Below, one piece after another: positions 17,695 through 26,466 of a DNA stretch of 64,000 nt; the first letter of the stretch is position 1; every line of letters begins with the position of its first letter. Both the position numbers and the translations under genes were made by a program. The notes under the pieces are model-generated. The model saw only the letters and a program-made list of their open reading frames with translations. It had not been told where the DNA came from and made no database searches. Source of the DNA: Paenibacillus ihumii (GTDB lineage: Bacteria; Bacillota; Bacilli; Paenibacillales; Paenibacillaceae); the NCBI RefSeq assembly GCF_001403875.1, contig NZ_LN884298.1, positions 372,001 through 436,000 of the forward strand, read 5' to 3'.

Positions 17695-17896
17695 CGCTGT
17701 CTCCTAACCCCTTCCATTACCGGATTCAATTATGCTCTATTCAGTCTATCAAGCGAAATCATGAATTATATTAACTGGGCCGCATTGAAAATCACAATTT
17801 TTTACATAATTCTATATTTCTGCTGATGGGCCGTTAATAAACCTCTCCTATAGTTTAAGTGAGTAATCCAAAATAGATTTGTGGAGGTCATACCGT

Positions 17897-18886
17897 TTGA
17901 GAAAAATAACCCGATTCATTCTGCCCCTGCTCTTGTCCGTCGCCTTCCTTAGCGGCTGCGGCAGCAATGCTGCGGTCAGCAGCACCGGAAAGGACGTTGC
18001 GGCGAACCAGCCAACCAATCAACCGCAAGGCCAGCCTGCGGATGCGCCTGAAGCCGCCGGATATGTGCCGGAGACGCTAACCGTACAATTCGTTCCATCC
18101 CAAAATGCGGACACGCTCGAAGCTAAAGCCAAGCCGCTGGAGAAGCTGTTGACCGACCGTCTCGGCATTCCCGTTAAAGTCAGTGTATCAACCGACTACA
18201 ACACGATTATTGAAGCGATGGCCTCCAAGAAGGTAGACGTCGGCTTCCTTCCGCCGACCGCTTATGTCCTGGCCAAAGAGAAGGGCGCTGCCGAGGTCAT
18301 TCTGCAAGCTCAGCGCTACGGCGTTCAAGATGCCACGGGCGCTCCTACCGAGGAGCTCGTCGACTTCTATAAAGCGATGATTATCGTCAAGAAGGATTCC
18401 GCCATTCAATCCGTCAGCGATTTGAAGGGCAAGCGTATCGCTTATCAGAATGTGACCTCCTCCGCAGGCTTTGTATGGCCCGCCGGCAAGCTGATGGAGG
18501 CCGGATTGGATCCGCTCAAGGATGTTCAAGCCATCACGGTCAAGGGACATGACCAAGGCGTGCTCGCCGTATTGAACGGGGATGTCGATGCCGCGGCTAT
18601 TTTCCAGGATGCCAGGAATGTCGTGAAGGGCGATTATCCAACAGTATTCGAGGATACCCGAGTCCTGACGTTCACCGAGCCGATTCCTAACGATACAGTC
18701 AGCGTGCGTACGGACATGAACGCGGAATGGAGCGAGAAAATCGCGGGCGCCTTCATTGATATCGGCAAGGACGAAGCTGGCCGTGCAATCATTCAGGAAA
18801 TATATTCGCATGAGGGTTATGTGAAGTCGGAGGACAGCACCTTTGATATCGTGCGCGAATACGGGGAGAAAGTAAAAACGGAGTAA
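17897..18886 (+). CDS. phnD: Phosphonate/phosphite-type ABC transporter substrate-binding lipoprotein
   Basis: 329 aa from TTG 17897, chosen because GGAGG (17883-17887) sits 9 nt upstream and the resulting N-terminus is an ideal lipoprotein signal (basic RK, hydrophobic core, lipobox FLSGC). A longer reading from 17879 would bury the Shine-Dalgarno. The mature part fits the PhnD/PtxB family: LTVQFVPSQNADTL start, VDVGFLPPTAYVLA, and FVWPAGKLMEAG loops. It captures phosphonate, phosphite or a related oxyanion outside the membrane. First gene of a phnD-C-E-E transporter operon. No C-P lyase or phosphonatase genes are nearby, so the substrate is uncertain. Confidence 0.88.
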   Translation: MRKITRFILPLLLSVAFLSGCGSNAAVSSTGKDVAANQPTNQPQGQPADAPEAAGYVPETLTVQFVPSQNADTLEAKAKPLEKLLTDRLGIPVKVSVSTDYNTIIEAMASKKVDVGFLPPTAYVLAKEKGAAEVILQAQRYGVQDATGAPTEELVDFYKAMIIVKKDSAIQSVSDLKGKRIAYQNVTSSAGFVWPAGKLMEAGLDPLKDVQAITVKGHDQGVLAVLNGDVDAAAIFQDARNVVKGDYPTVFEDTRVLTFTEPIPNDTVSVRTDMNAEWSEKIAGAFIDIGKDEAGRAIIQEIYSHEGYVKSEDSTFDIVREYGEKVKTE

Positions 18887-18936
18887 GCCTGCCTTATTGG
18901 AAGGAAGCCTCCGGGACACCGTATGCAAAATGAGCA

Positions 18937-18970
18937 AGCCAGTTGGAGTGCTGCCGCACTGTGACTGGCT
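18937..18970 (+). other. Intercistronic hairpin between phnD and phnC
   Basis: AGCCAGT ... AGTGC-TGCC-GCACT ... ACTGGCT, a stable two-part stem followed by a moderately T-rich stretch. In transporter operons such hairpins often let the binding-protein mRNA outlast or outnumber the distal part. Confidence 0.6.
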
Positions 18971-19037
18971 GTGCTTGTTGTTAGAGACGTCAGACAGGGC
19001 TGCGCGATAAAACTATGTATAAGGAATGATTATATAA

Positions 19038-19811
19038 GTGATAGAGCTTACGAATGTATCCAAGACATATCCCAATGGAACAAAGGGTCTGAACCAGATT
19101 AATCTGTCCATTTCCCAAGGCGAGTTCGTCGTTATCGTCGGGCTCTCGGGGGCAGGCAAATCGACGCTGCTGCGTTCGATGAACCGGCTGCATGACATTA
19201 CCGAAGGGGATATCCGAATCGGCGGCAAGTCGATTACCGAGGCATCGGGGCAGCAGCTTCGCAGCATTCGCCGCGATATTGGCATGATTTTTCAAAGCTT
19301 CAACCTCGTCAAGCGTTCCACCGTGCTGCGTAATGTGATGGCCGGACGGGTCGGCTACCATTCCACGCTGCGCACCGTGCTGGGGCTGTTCCCCAAGGAG
19401 GATACCGAAATCGCCTTTGAGGCGCTAAGCCGCGTCAACATCGCAGAGAAGGCTTATGTACGGGCCGACCAGCTGTCCGGCGGGCAGCAGCAGCGGGTGG
19501 CGATCGCTCGCGTGCTCGCCCAAGAGGCCAAGATCATCCTCGCGGATGAGCCTGTCGCCTCCCTGGACCCGCTGACGACGAAGCAGGTGATGGATGATTT
19601 AAAGAGAATCAACCAGGAGCTCGGCATTACGACGATCGTCAACCTGCATTTCATCGACCTGGCCAGAGCGTACGCTACTCGGATCATCGGGCTCAGAGCA
19701 GGAGAAGTCGTTTTCGACGGCCCGGTGTGGGAGGCGACCGACGAGGTGTTCGCTGCCATCTATGGGCGGCCGATTCAGCAGGATGAGCTCCTGGAGGAGC
19801 GGGTCGTATGA
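19038..19811 (+). CDS. phnC: Phosphonate-type ABC transporter ATP-binding protein
   Basis: 257 aa. Walker A GLSGAGKS (about 35-42), signature LSGGQQQR (about 142-149), Walker [12 protein letters not shown], and switch His in NLHFID. GTG start with AAGGA about 12 nt upstream. Typical PhnC: short linker N-terminus and an [11 protein letters not shown] block. It powers import with the two permeases downstream; its stop overlaps the next start by 4 nt. Confidence 0.92.
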   Translation: MIELTNVSKTYPNGTKGLNQINLSISQGEFVVIVGLSGAGKSTLLRSMNRLHDITEGDIRIGGKSITEASGQQLRSIRRDIGMIFQSFNLVKRSTVLRNVMAGRVGYHSTLRTVLGLFPKEDTEIAFEALSRVNIAEKAYVRADQLSGGQQQRVAIARVLAQEAKIILADEPVASLDPLTTKQVMDDLKRINQELGITTIVNLHFIDLARAYATRIIGLRAGEVVFDGPVWEATDEVFAAIYGRPIQQDELLEERVV

Positions 19812-20608
19812 ACGCCAAGCCAAGCCTCCCTATCCAGGCGCGTCCAAAAGCCCCTAGCCGGCTGAAGCATGGGCTGACTGCGGTCATTATCCTGCTCCTG
19901 CTCTGGGGCAGCGCGATGCAGACAGATTCGACGCTCGGCGAGCTCGCGGCCGGAATTCCCAATATGCTCGACCTGCTGCGGGAAATGTTTCCGCCGAAAT
20001 GGAGCTACTTCAACAATATTACACAGGCTATGCTCGAGACGATCCGCATGGCCCTCGTAGGAACGACGCTGGGAGCGATCGCTGCTATTCCCGTCGCCCT
20101 GCTGTGCGCCAGTAATTTAACCAGATCCGGCTGGATTTACTATCCGGTGCGATTCCTGCTGAATCTCGTGCGCACCATCCCGGATTTGCTGCTGGCTGCC
20201 CTGTTTGTCGCTATTTTCGGGCTTGGCCCGCTCCCGGGAATATTCGCTCTAGCAGTCTTCTCGATGGGCCTGATCGCCAAGCTGACCTATGAGGCGCTGG
20301 AGACGATCGACCATGGCCCGCTGGAGGCGATGACCTCCGTCGGAGCCAATGCGCTGCAGCGGATTGCATATGCCGTCATTCCGCAAATTCAGGCCCACTT
20401 CGCCTCTTACGTGCTCTACACCTTCGAAATCAATGTACGCGCTGCGGCTATTCTCGGCCTGGTCGGCGCCGGCGGCATTGGACATTATTATGAGGTGACT
20501 TTGGGTTTCCTGGAATATGACAAGACCAGTGTGATCATTATCTTTACATTAGCTATCGTGCTTGTAATCGATTATATAAGCATGAAGCTGCGGGAGAAGC
20601 TGCTATGA
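19808..20608 (+). CDS. phnE: Phosphonate-type ABC transporter permease 1
   Basis: 266 aa, about six membrane helices, with the binding-protein-dependent permease EAA-like loop ([21 protein letters not shown]) in the last third that contacts PhnC. Starts with ATG overlapping the phnC stop and ends overlapping the next permease by 4 nt. Forms a heterodimer with the second PhnE. Confidence 0.9.
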   Translation: MNAKPSLPIQARPKAPSRLKHGLTAVIILLLLWGSAMQTDSTLGELAAGIPNMLDLLREMFPPKWSYFNNITQAMLETIRMALVGTTLGAIAAIPVALLCASNLTRSGWIYYPVRFLLNLVRTIPDLLLAALFVAIFGLGPLPGIFALAVFSMGLIAKLTYEALETIDHGPLEAMTSVGANALQRIAYAVIPQIQAHFASYVLYTFEINVRAAAILGLVGAGGIGHYYEVTLGFLEYDKTSVIIIFTLAIVLVIDYISMKLREKLL

Positions 20609-21408
20609 CAAAATCGGCAAACCAAACCAGGCGCAAGCCGAGAAAGCCAGCCTATCGCTGGCTGATCTACACCGCGCTTGCCATCATTTATATTTGGGCC
20701 TTCGCCGGAATACCGTATACCGGCATCAAAGAAACTGCAGGGCAAATCACGAAGGCCATCGTGGCAGGGATCTTCTCGCCGGACTGGGACTACGTGTATT
20801 TGCCTGACGGCGAGGACTTGCTGCGGGGTCTGCTGGACACGCTGGCAATTTCCATGCTCGGCACCTTCATCTCGACCATCATCTGCATCCCCTTCGCCTT
20901 CTGGGCGGCCGCCAATATGAGCTCCGCCAGATGGGTGTCCGGCTCGGGAAAAATGATTCTGAGCTTCATCCGCACCTTCCCGGAGATCATTATGGCCATC
21001 CTGTTCATCAAGGCGGTTGGCCCCGGCTCCTTCGCCGGTGTGTTAGCGCTTGGGCTGCACTCTGTAGGCATGCTGGGCAAGCTGTTTGCCGACGAAGTCG
21101 AGAATTTGGATCCGGGCCCTATCGAGGCCTTGCTCGCCTCGGGAGCGAACCGGCTGCAAATCATGTGGTTCGCCGTGCTTCCTCAGGTGCTGCCGGGCTT
21201 CCTGTCCTACACCTTATACCGGTTCGAGATCAATGTGCGCTCCGCCACCATTCTCGGGATCATCGGGGCGGGCGGGATCGGCACACCGCTTATTTTCGCC
21301 TTAAGCTCCCGCAATTGGGAGCGAGTCGGCATTATTCTGCTCGGCATCGTGGTCATGATTACGATCATCGACATGATCTCCGGATCTATCCGCAAAAAAT
21401 TGGTTTAA
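20605..21408 (+). CDS. phnE: Phosphonate-type ABC transporter permease 2
   Basis: 267 aa, paralogue of the preceding gene, with the same topology and loop (EALLASGANRLQIMWFAVLPQ). Two separate PhnE proteins instead of one homodimer are common in Gram-positive phosphonate/phosphite importers. Last gene of the transporter operon. Confidence 0.9.
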   Translation: MTKSANQTRRKPRKPAYRWLIYTALAIIYIWAFAGIPYTGIKETAGQITKAIVAGIFSPDWDYVYLPDGEDLLRGLLDTLAISMLGTFISTIICIPFAFWAAANMSSARWVSGSGKMILSFIRTFPEIIMAILFIKAVGPGSFAGVLALGLHSVGMLGKLFADEVENLDPGPIEALLASGANRLQIMWFAVLPQVLPGFLSYTLYRFEINVRSATILGIIGAGGIGTPLIFALSSRNWERVGIILLGIVVMITIIDMISGSIRKKLV

Positions 21409-21491
21409 TTATCCGTTTCTGCAACATTTCCAAGAACAATCCCGTCTGGACTTGTAGCTACTTCAAATTACAGTTAGAGAGGATTGTTAAC

Positions 21492-22580
21492 ATGAACAAG
21501 ACTATACTGAGAACATCCATGGCCATGCTGGCTTTGTCGACAGCAATCGCCTCTAGCGCAGCAGCTGCCGAATCTGCGGCAAGCCGTCCCGTCGTCTCGG
21601 CGGATATTACCCCAATGGCATCACCTGTACAGGCGCCAGCCGCCACTATTGAAATCGATGGAGCACTTCTGCCTGTAACGGCCTACCAAGCGCAGAACGG
21701 AGACGTAACGATGCTGCCGCTTCGCGCTGTTGCAGAGCAGCTGGGTTATAGCGTGAAATGGAGCCAAGCCGATCGTTCCGCAGCAATAAGCAAGGACGGC
21801 ATGAACGCGGCCGTTAAGACTGATGCAAAGGAATATACAGTCAATGGAGTATCCGCTTCGCTTCCGGCCGCTTCTGAAATGACGAAGGGGCAGCTGCATG
21901 TACCGGCCGCCTTTATTGAAGATGCCCTGAACGCCTCCGTGGCAATCAACGCAGGCACCGTCTCGATTACAGCGCAGGCGCAGGAGTCGCAGCAGCCAGA
22001 GCAGCCGGTGCAGCAGCAAACGGCCCAAACCACCGGCGTTATCACTGCCATTCAAGCGGATGATAAGTATCCCTCAGTTCATATTCAGGGAGTCTGGCCC
22101 GATGGGCTAGTTCTGAAGGTCAGCGAGGACACCGTATATCAACGCCCTGATGGAACGAAGCTCCAATGGTCGGATCTGCAGCTCGGGATGACCGTTCAAG
22201 CCGATCACTCTATGGCTATGGCTCTCAGCCTGCCGCCTCAGACGGGAGCCTACACCCTCACTGTGCTGGACGACAAGCTGCCTAGCGAACTGCTGGGAAC
22301 TGCCGGAACCATTGAGGATATCCGTACGAATGGCCAAGGATATGCCAGCTACCTGGTCAAAGGACAGGGGCTGACCGATTCGTCCCAGGATGAAATCGTC
22401 CTTCAATTAAGCGCTGATACAGTCATCATCGACAAGGAGGGCAATACTTTAGAGCCAGGCTCCATCAAGCAAGGAGCAAAGGTCATCGGGTTCTACCAGC
22501 CCGTTATGACAAAGAGCCTGCCTGCGATCAGCCAAGCTGTCAAAATCGTGGTAGAGGCTGATCTGCCATCAGAGCAATAA
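21492..22580 (+). CDS. Secreted copper-amine-oxidase-N-domain protein
   Basis: 362 aa from ATG 21492, with AGAGAGGA upstream; the frame is open much further upstream (20931) but that part is a shadow of phnE. Cleavable signal peptide ending near ASSAAAAES. Residues about 45-155 are a copper amine oxidase N-terminal-like domain (VTMLPLRAVAEQLGYSVKW, then LHVPAAFIEDALN), a surface or stalk module common in Paenibacillus. A Q/P-rich linker (QESQQPEQPVQQQTAQ) leads to a beta-rich C-terminal part. No catalytic residues recognised. It may be co-transcribed with the phn genes (83-nt gap) and is closed by a terminator. Confidence 0.8.
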   Translation: MNKTILRTSMAMLALSTAIASSAAAAESAASRPVVSADITPMASPVQAPAATIEIDGALLPVTAYQAQNGDVTMLPLRAVAEQLGYSVKWSQADRSAAISKDGMNAAVKTDAKEYTVNGVSASLPAASEMTKGQLHVPAAFIEDALNASVAINAGTVSITAQAQESQQPEQPVQQQTAQTTGVITAIQADDKYPSVHIQGVWPDGLVLKVSEDTVYQRPDGTKLQWSDLQLGMTVQADHSMAMALSLPPQTGAYTLTVLDDKLPSELLGTAGTIEDIRTNGQGYASYLVKGQGLTDSSQDEIVLQLSADTVIIDKEGNTLEPGSIKQGAKVIGFYQPVMTKSLPAISQAVKIVVEADLPSEQ

Positions 22581-22593
22581 GCAGTTCAATACA

Positions 22594-22635
22594 AACACCT
22601 CACAGCGGTACACTCCGCTGTAAGGTGTTTTTTAC
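22594..22635 (+). terminator. Intrinsic terminator
   Basis: AACACCT-(C)-ACAGCGG, six-base loop, complementary arm, then TTTTTT. Ends the phn / copper-amine-oxidase-like unit. Confidence 0.9.
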
Positions 22636-22664
22636 TGCCGCCAGTTACCTCTAAGCTTTTCACA

Positions 22665-23705
22665 TCAATGAACGGGTTCCTGATGCTCTGCCGAGCCTTT
22701 ACGAATCGGATACACCTTCACCAAAACGGTCACCATATCGATAAATGTTACGAGTCCCACGATATAAACAAACCACTTTCTGCCCTCGTTCCAGATCCCC
22801 TCGACCCATTCGAACGCCTCACTGCCAGGTGTTAAGACATTTAACTGCACCAGCTGCTCCATAAAATACGGATTCCAAACGGCTGGATCCTTGAACATAA
22901 TAACCATCAGTATCAGCAAGGCTACATTAAATATCATATGTGACAGCATGACACCGCGCGTCCATTTGCCGAAGATCATTTTGACCGATTCCTTCATGAT
23001 GCTGAGTGCTGTAAGCCCCCAAATGAGCGGCAAATACCGGGTGAAATTCTCTGTATGGAATACGGAGACTGTCCCTTGGAACTGGCCGTCCTTAAAAATA
23101 ATAGCCCCGATCAGCTCCACCGAAAACGTAAATAACACAGCAAATAGCACAGCGAATATAATTCCCGTAATAGGCTCGCTCCGCTTAATAAGCAGCCTGC
23201 GATCAGGAACCTCGGGAAGTTCGGCTAGAGACCATTTCCGCTCGCTCGCGCCCCGATCCTTCGGCTTTACGCCAGCGTATTCAATAATGGCAAAGGAAAA
23301 GGTTACCCAGGCAAAGCCCTGTACACCGATCGTTATGACCGACACGATATAGGAAACAAAGTGCTCCAGCAGCTCCGCTGGCGTAATGAGAGCTTGAACG
23401 GCAAAGCTGATCGTAAGCCCGATGCCAATAGAGATCATGACAATACGCAGTATTGCGATATAAGCATCGAAGTAGGCGGGGCCGATCAAGTATCTAGGAC
23501 GGACTTGGTATTTGACTGCCAGCTCCTGCGGACTTCCCAGCCCGCGGAGCACCGTCTCGATATCGCCCTCCGTCACAGGCCTGCCCTGCGTGCGCTCCTC
23601 CAGCATATCTTCAATCAAGCCCTGCAGCTCCAGCTTAATGTCCTCTCTCTGCCCCTCGGGCAGCTTCTGCGTTACAGCATAAATATATCTCTGCACATAA
23701 TCCAC
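22665..23705 (-). CDS. HAAS-domain membrane protein
   Basis: 346 aa. The N-terminal ~75 residues are a HAAS-type signalling domain (YIYAVTQKLPEGQREDIKLE, VLRGLGSPQELAVKY); the rest holds about six membrane helices. GTG start with AGGAGGAG. It follows a PadR gene by 20 nt; PadR-HAAS pairs are common in Firmicutes, the HAAS protein being the regulated membrane partner. Exact role unknown. Confidence 0.85.
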   Translation of the reverse strand: MDYVQRYIYAVTQKLPEGQREDIKLELQGLIEDMLEERTQGRPVTEGDIETVLRGLGSPQELAVKYQVRPRYLIGPAYFDAYIAILRIVMISIGIGLTISFAVQALITPAELLEHFVSYIVSVITIGVQGFAWVTFSFAIIEYAGVKPKDRGASERKWSLAELPEVPDRRLLIKRSEPITGIIFAVLFAVLFTFSVELIGAIIFKDGQFQGTVSVFHTENFTRYLPLIWGLTALSIMKESVKMIFGKWTRGVMLSHMIFNVALLILMVIMFKDPAVWNPYFMEQLVQLNVLTPGSEAFEWVEGIWNEGRKWFVYIVGLVTFIDMVTVLVKVYPIRKGSAEHQEPVH

Positions 23706-23725
23706 GAGTCACTCCTCCTAAATAT

Positions 23726-24067
23726 TCAATTCAAATCCAGCAAGCTCTCAACGCTTCGATTCATTTCCCGCCAATCCGAGCATAGCTGGCGGTATACCTC
23801 GGTGCCGAGCTCGCTCCGCCGATAATATTTCCGCGGGCGGCTTTCCGTCGTGTCCCACTCGCTCTCCAGCAGCCCCTGCTTCTCCAATCTTCTAAGCAAG
23901 GGATACAGCGTGCCGGGATCAATCGCCATCCCCTTCTCCTCGAGGATCATCACAAGCGAATATCCATACTGGGGCTCCGACAACTGGCTCAATACGCCTA
24001 TGATGATCGTTCCCCGCCTTAATTCCTGCAGTAATCCATTCACGACCTCTTGAATATCAGTCATCAT
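23726..24067 (-). CDS. PadR family transcriptional regulator
   Basis: 113 aa from ATG 24067, which has AGGAG 7 nt upstream; a longer start at 24103 has no ribosome site. PadR winged-helix core: IIIGVLSQLSEPQYGYSLVM, DPGTLYPLLRRLEKQGL, and wing PRKYYRR. Length fits the small PadR-s2 class. Operon with the HAAS membrane protein, probably autoregulated. Confidence 0.92.
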   Translation of the reverse strand: MMTDIQEVVNGLLQELRRGTIIIGVLSQLSEPQYGYSLVMILEEKGMAIDPGTLYPLLRRLEKQGLLESEWDTTESRPRKYYRRSELGTEVYRQLCSDWREMNRSVESLLDLN

Positions 24068-24142
24068 GATCAACTCCTGCTCCCAATATACTGTATGCCG
24101 CACACTATTGTAAAGTTATTATTATTATTAATTTTCAGCCAT

Positions 24143-24178
24143 AAAAAAACATGAGCAAGATTTATGATCTCACTCATG
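24143..24178 (-). terminator. Intrinsic terminator overlapping the sigma-factor stop
   Basis: Arms CATGAG (24150-24155) and CTCATG (24173-24178), minus-strand tail of seven T. The stem includes the last codons of the sigma-factor gene. Confidence 0.75.
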
Positions 24179-25372
24179 CCGAATGGTTTGCAGATGGCTT
24201 AGCTTTTGAGGATTGAGCAGCAAATATAAATTTTGAATCCCGTTCGCTTCACCCGTCCATTGAAAGCATAATATCCCTTTCAATTGGCCGTCCTTCTTGA
24301 ATACGAGGTTCAGCTCTCCGTTTACCTCAGTCAATACGGCTTCCCAGCTGCGCAATTCCTTAAACGCCTTCGGGGAAGTCAACAATGCCAGCACGCGCCC
24401 CCGGCTTATAATCGGGAAAATCGCGGAACGGGTATAGCCCCCGCCATCGGTAATCAATACCGCATCCTCCGCCAGCAGCTCAAGCATCTCCTCCACCTGA
24501 TATCGCTCGAATGCGGCAATGAACCGCTCGATCAGCTTTCTTGCGGCCTCCTGGCCGGGAGCGGCAGGTTTGTCAGTTTCCACGCCCCCCGCCTTTAGTC
24601 TCTGCTTGGCCCGGCTGCATATTTTGCGACAGTTGCTCTCCGACTTGCCCAGCATTTCTGAAATCGCGGAATAGTCATATTGAAATACTTCCCGAAGCAG
24701 GTAGACCGCCCGCTCCATCGGCGCAAGGCGCTCAAGCATGACCAGATAGGCATACGATATTACGTCCTGGCGCTCCAGTGTCTGTTCGGGAGACTCGTAA
24801 TCGGCGACGAGCGGCTCAGGAAGCCATTCGCCGACATATACCTCCCTCTGCTTGCGTGCGGATTTCAATACATTCAGACTGCGGTTGGTAATTCCTCGGG
24901 CCAAATAAGCTTTTACATCCCGGATTTCGGTCAAATCTCTGGATTGCATCTCCATAAACCAATCCTGAACCACATCCTCGGCATCGGATACCACACCCAG
25001 CATCCGGTATGCAATGGAAAAGGCATATGCCCGGTAATTCCGATACAAAGCATCGAGGTCTGTTAAAGCATGGAGATCCATTCCCGTCTGCTCAGCCGCC
25101 TCATCCCTTGGGCCGTTCCCGTCATCTCTGGTTTGTCGGGTCCGGCTGTCCTGCCGGGCCCGTTCAATCTGTGGAGCCTGTGCAATCTGCCGAGACTTCT
25201 CCACCTGATGAGGCTTCTCAATCTGCTGAGACTGCTTCACCTGCTGAGACGCCCTAATCTGCTGAGATTGCTCCATCCACTGAAGCTGCTCCACCTTCCG
25301 TATCACCCTAATCTGCTCAGATTGCTCCATCTCCTGAGTCCGAGCCTCCTCATCTTGCGATGGCACCGTCAA
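24170..25372 (-). CDS. ECF41-type sigma factor with Gln-rich N-terminal extension
   Basis: 400 aa from TTG 25372, chosen for the GGAGGAGG site 6 nt away; another TTG lies at 25396. Sigma-70 region 2 (ALYRNYRAYAFSIAYRMLG) begins about residue 108 and region 4 (YDYSAISEMLGKSESNCRKI) near 230, followed by a SnoaL-like C-terminal domain as in SigJ/ECF41 factors, where this domain replaces an anti-sigma factor. The first ~95 residues are unusual: a Q/E/R-rich low-complexity run with repeated SQQIE/QVEK units coded by a degenerate minisatellite. The CMD-like gene upstream carries a matching promoter. Confidence 0.88.
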   Translation of the reverse strand: MTVPSQDEEARTQEMEQSEQIRVIRKVEQLQWMEQSQQIRASQQVKQSQQIEKPHQVEKSRQIAQAPQIERARQDSRTRQTRDDGNGPRDEAAEQTGMDLHALTDLDALYRNYRAYAFSIAYRMLGVVSDAEDVVQDWFMEMQSRDLTEIRDVKAYLARGITNRSLNVLKSARKQREVYVGEWLPEPLVADYESPEQTLERQDVISYAYLVMLERLAPMERAVYLLREVFQYDYSAISEMLGKSESNCRKICSRAKQRLKAGGVETDKPAAPGQEAARKLIERFIAAFERYQVEEMLELLAEDAVLITDGGGYTRSAIFPIISRGRVLALLTSPKAFKELRSWEAVLTEVNGELNLVFKKDGQLKGILCFQWTGEANGIQNLYLLLNPQKLSHLQTIRHE

Positions 25373-25453
25373 GCCGTTCCCTCCTCCAAATGCCAAAAAG
25401 AAGCCGGAACGGCTTCCTTTCGCTATAGCCTTTTATTTTCTTATATTACCATT

Positions 25454-25906
25454 TCATGCTCCAAAGCAGCCGGGAAAAAGTCCGGATGAAATAGCCAGGC
25501 GGTTCCAGCTGTTAATCGTATTTATCGCCATCAGCAAATCTACGTATTCGCTCTCGGTGAAATACTGCCTCACTCTCTCATAGACTGGCTGAGGCACTCC
25601 CTCACGCGAAATGTTCGTCACGCATTCCGTGAGCTCCAGCGCGGCCCGTTCCTGATCCGTGAATAAATGCGGGACCTCCCGCCATACGCTCAGCAGCAAA
25701 ATACGGTCGGCATGATCCCCCATCGTCATCAAGTCCTTGGCGTGCATATCCAAGCAGTAGGCGCATCCGTTGATTTGTGACGCACGAAGCTTGATCAACT
25801 CATTTGTAACGGGATCTACGCTGCTATCCTTAGTGTAATTCTCCAATCCAGACATCGCTTGATATGCAGCAGGGTTGGCCGCTCGAAAATTTAACCGCAG
25901 ACTCAT
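25454..25906 (-). CDS. Carboxymuconolactone decarboxylase / AhpD-like protein
   Basis: 150 aa from ATG 25906 with AAGGAGAG upstream; the longer reading from 26026 would include the promoter. Contains the AhpD-type redox motif CAYCLDMHAKDL (Cys-x-x-Cys then His) and the ELTECVTNISREGVP block. Members act as alkylhydroperoxidase-like or decarboxylase-fold enzymes. Established for ECF41 sigma factors: their genes lie beside CMD/oxidoreductase genes which they transcribe. Here the sigma gene is directly downstream and a close match to the ECF41 promoter precedes the start. Confidence 0.9.
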   Translation of the reverse strand: MSLRLNFRAANPAAYQAMSGLENYTKDSSVDPVTNELIKLRASQINGCAYCLDMHAKDLMTMGDHADRILLLSVWREVPHLFTDQERAALELTECVTNISREGVPQPVYERVRQYFTESEYVDLLMAINTINSWNRLAISSGLFPGCFGA

Positions 25907-25941
25907 GGTCCATCTCTCCTTAATATATGTGATACAAAGTA

Positions 25942-25968
25942 GACAAATGAACCTCCGATTTTGTGACA
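25942..25968 (-). promoter_or_regulatory. ECF41-type promoter
   Basis: Minus strand TGTCACA (25962-25968), 16-nt spacer, TGTC (25942-25945). The reported ECF41 consensus is TGTCACA-N16-CGTC. The transcript would start about 30 nt before the CMD-like ATG, and would run on into the sigma gene, giving autoregulation. Confidence 0.75.
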
Positions 25969-26103
25969 CCAAGGAGAGCACAGCTCGCCGCATTTGATCT
26001 TGTCCTGTAGAACAGCTGCCTCTCACCCCTTTCCTCCCGTCCTTTCTTGAATTGACGGCTCCGCCTGTAATCGCTACTATTTGGAATGGGAGGTGTTATA
26101 TCT

Positions 26104-26466
26104 ATGACCACATTGCTGCTGCTCGGCGCGGGCATGATGTTCCTTGCTGTAGCCTTGGGAGCGTTCGGAGCCCATGCATTGAAGAAGAAGCTGTCCGAGG
26201 AAATGATGAAAATTTATCAAACCGGAATCCAATACCACATCGCGCATGCCCTTGGCTTGCTGCTGCTAGGCTTGATCTCTGCGCAATTCGAATCGGCTTC
26301 CCTTATGATGCTGGCCGGCTGGTTCCTGTTCGCGGGCGTCATTCTATTCTCAGGCAGCCTGTACGCGCTAAGCCTGACGGGTATCCGCAAGCTTGGGGCG
26401 ATTACGCCGCTAGGCGGCGTAGCCTTCCTGATCGGCTGGGCCATTATGGCGATTGCGGTGATTTAA
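26104..26466 (+). CDS. DUF423 membrane protein
   Basis: 120 aa from ATG 26104 (GGGAGGTG 8 nt upstream). Small four-helix membrane protein with the DUF423 hallmark GAFGAHALKKKL near the N-terminus and QYHIAHALGLL, later GSLYALSLTG. Function of the family is unknown. Its 3' end overlaps the convergent S-component gene by 23 bp. Confidence 0.9.
   Translation: MTTLLLLGAGMMFLAVALGAFGAHALKKKLSEEMMKIYQTGIQYHIAHALGLLLLGLISAQFESASLMMLAGWFLFAGVILFSGSLYALSLTGIRKLGAITPLGGVAFLIGWAIMAIAVI

Noticed and set aside
20931-21491. N-terminal extension of the copper-amine-oxidase-like protein
   Set aside because: It is the out-of-frame shadow of phnE; the signal peptide and ribosome site place the start at 21492.
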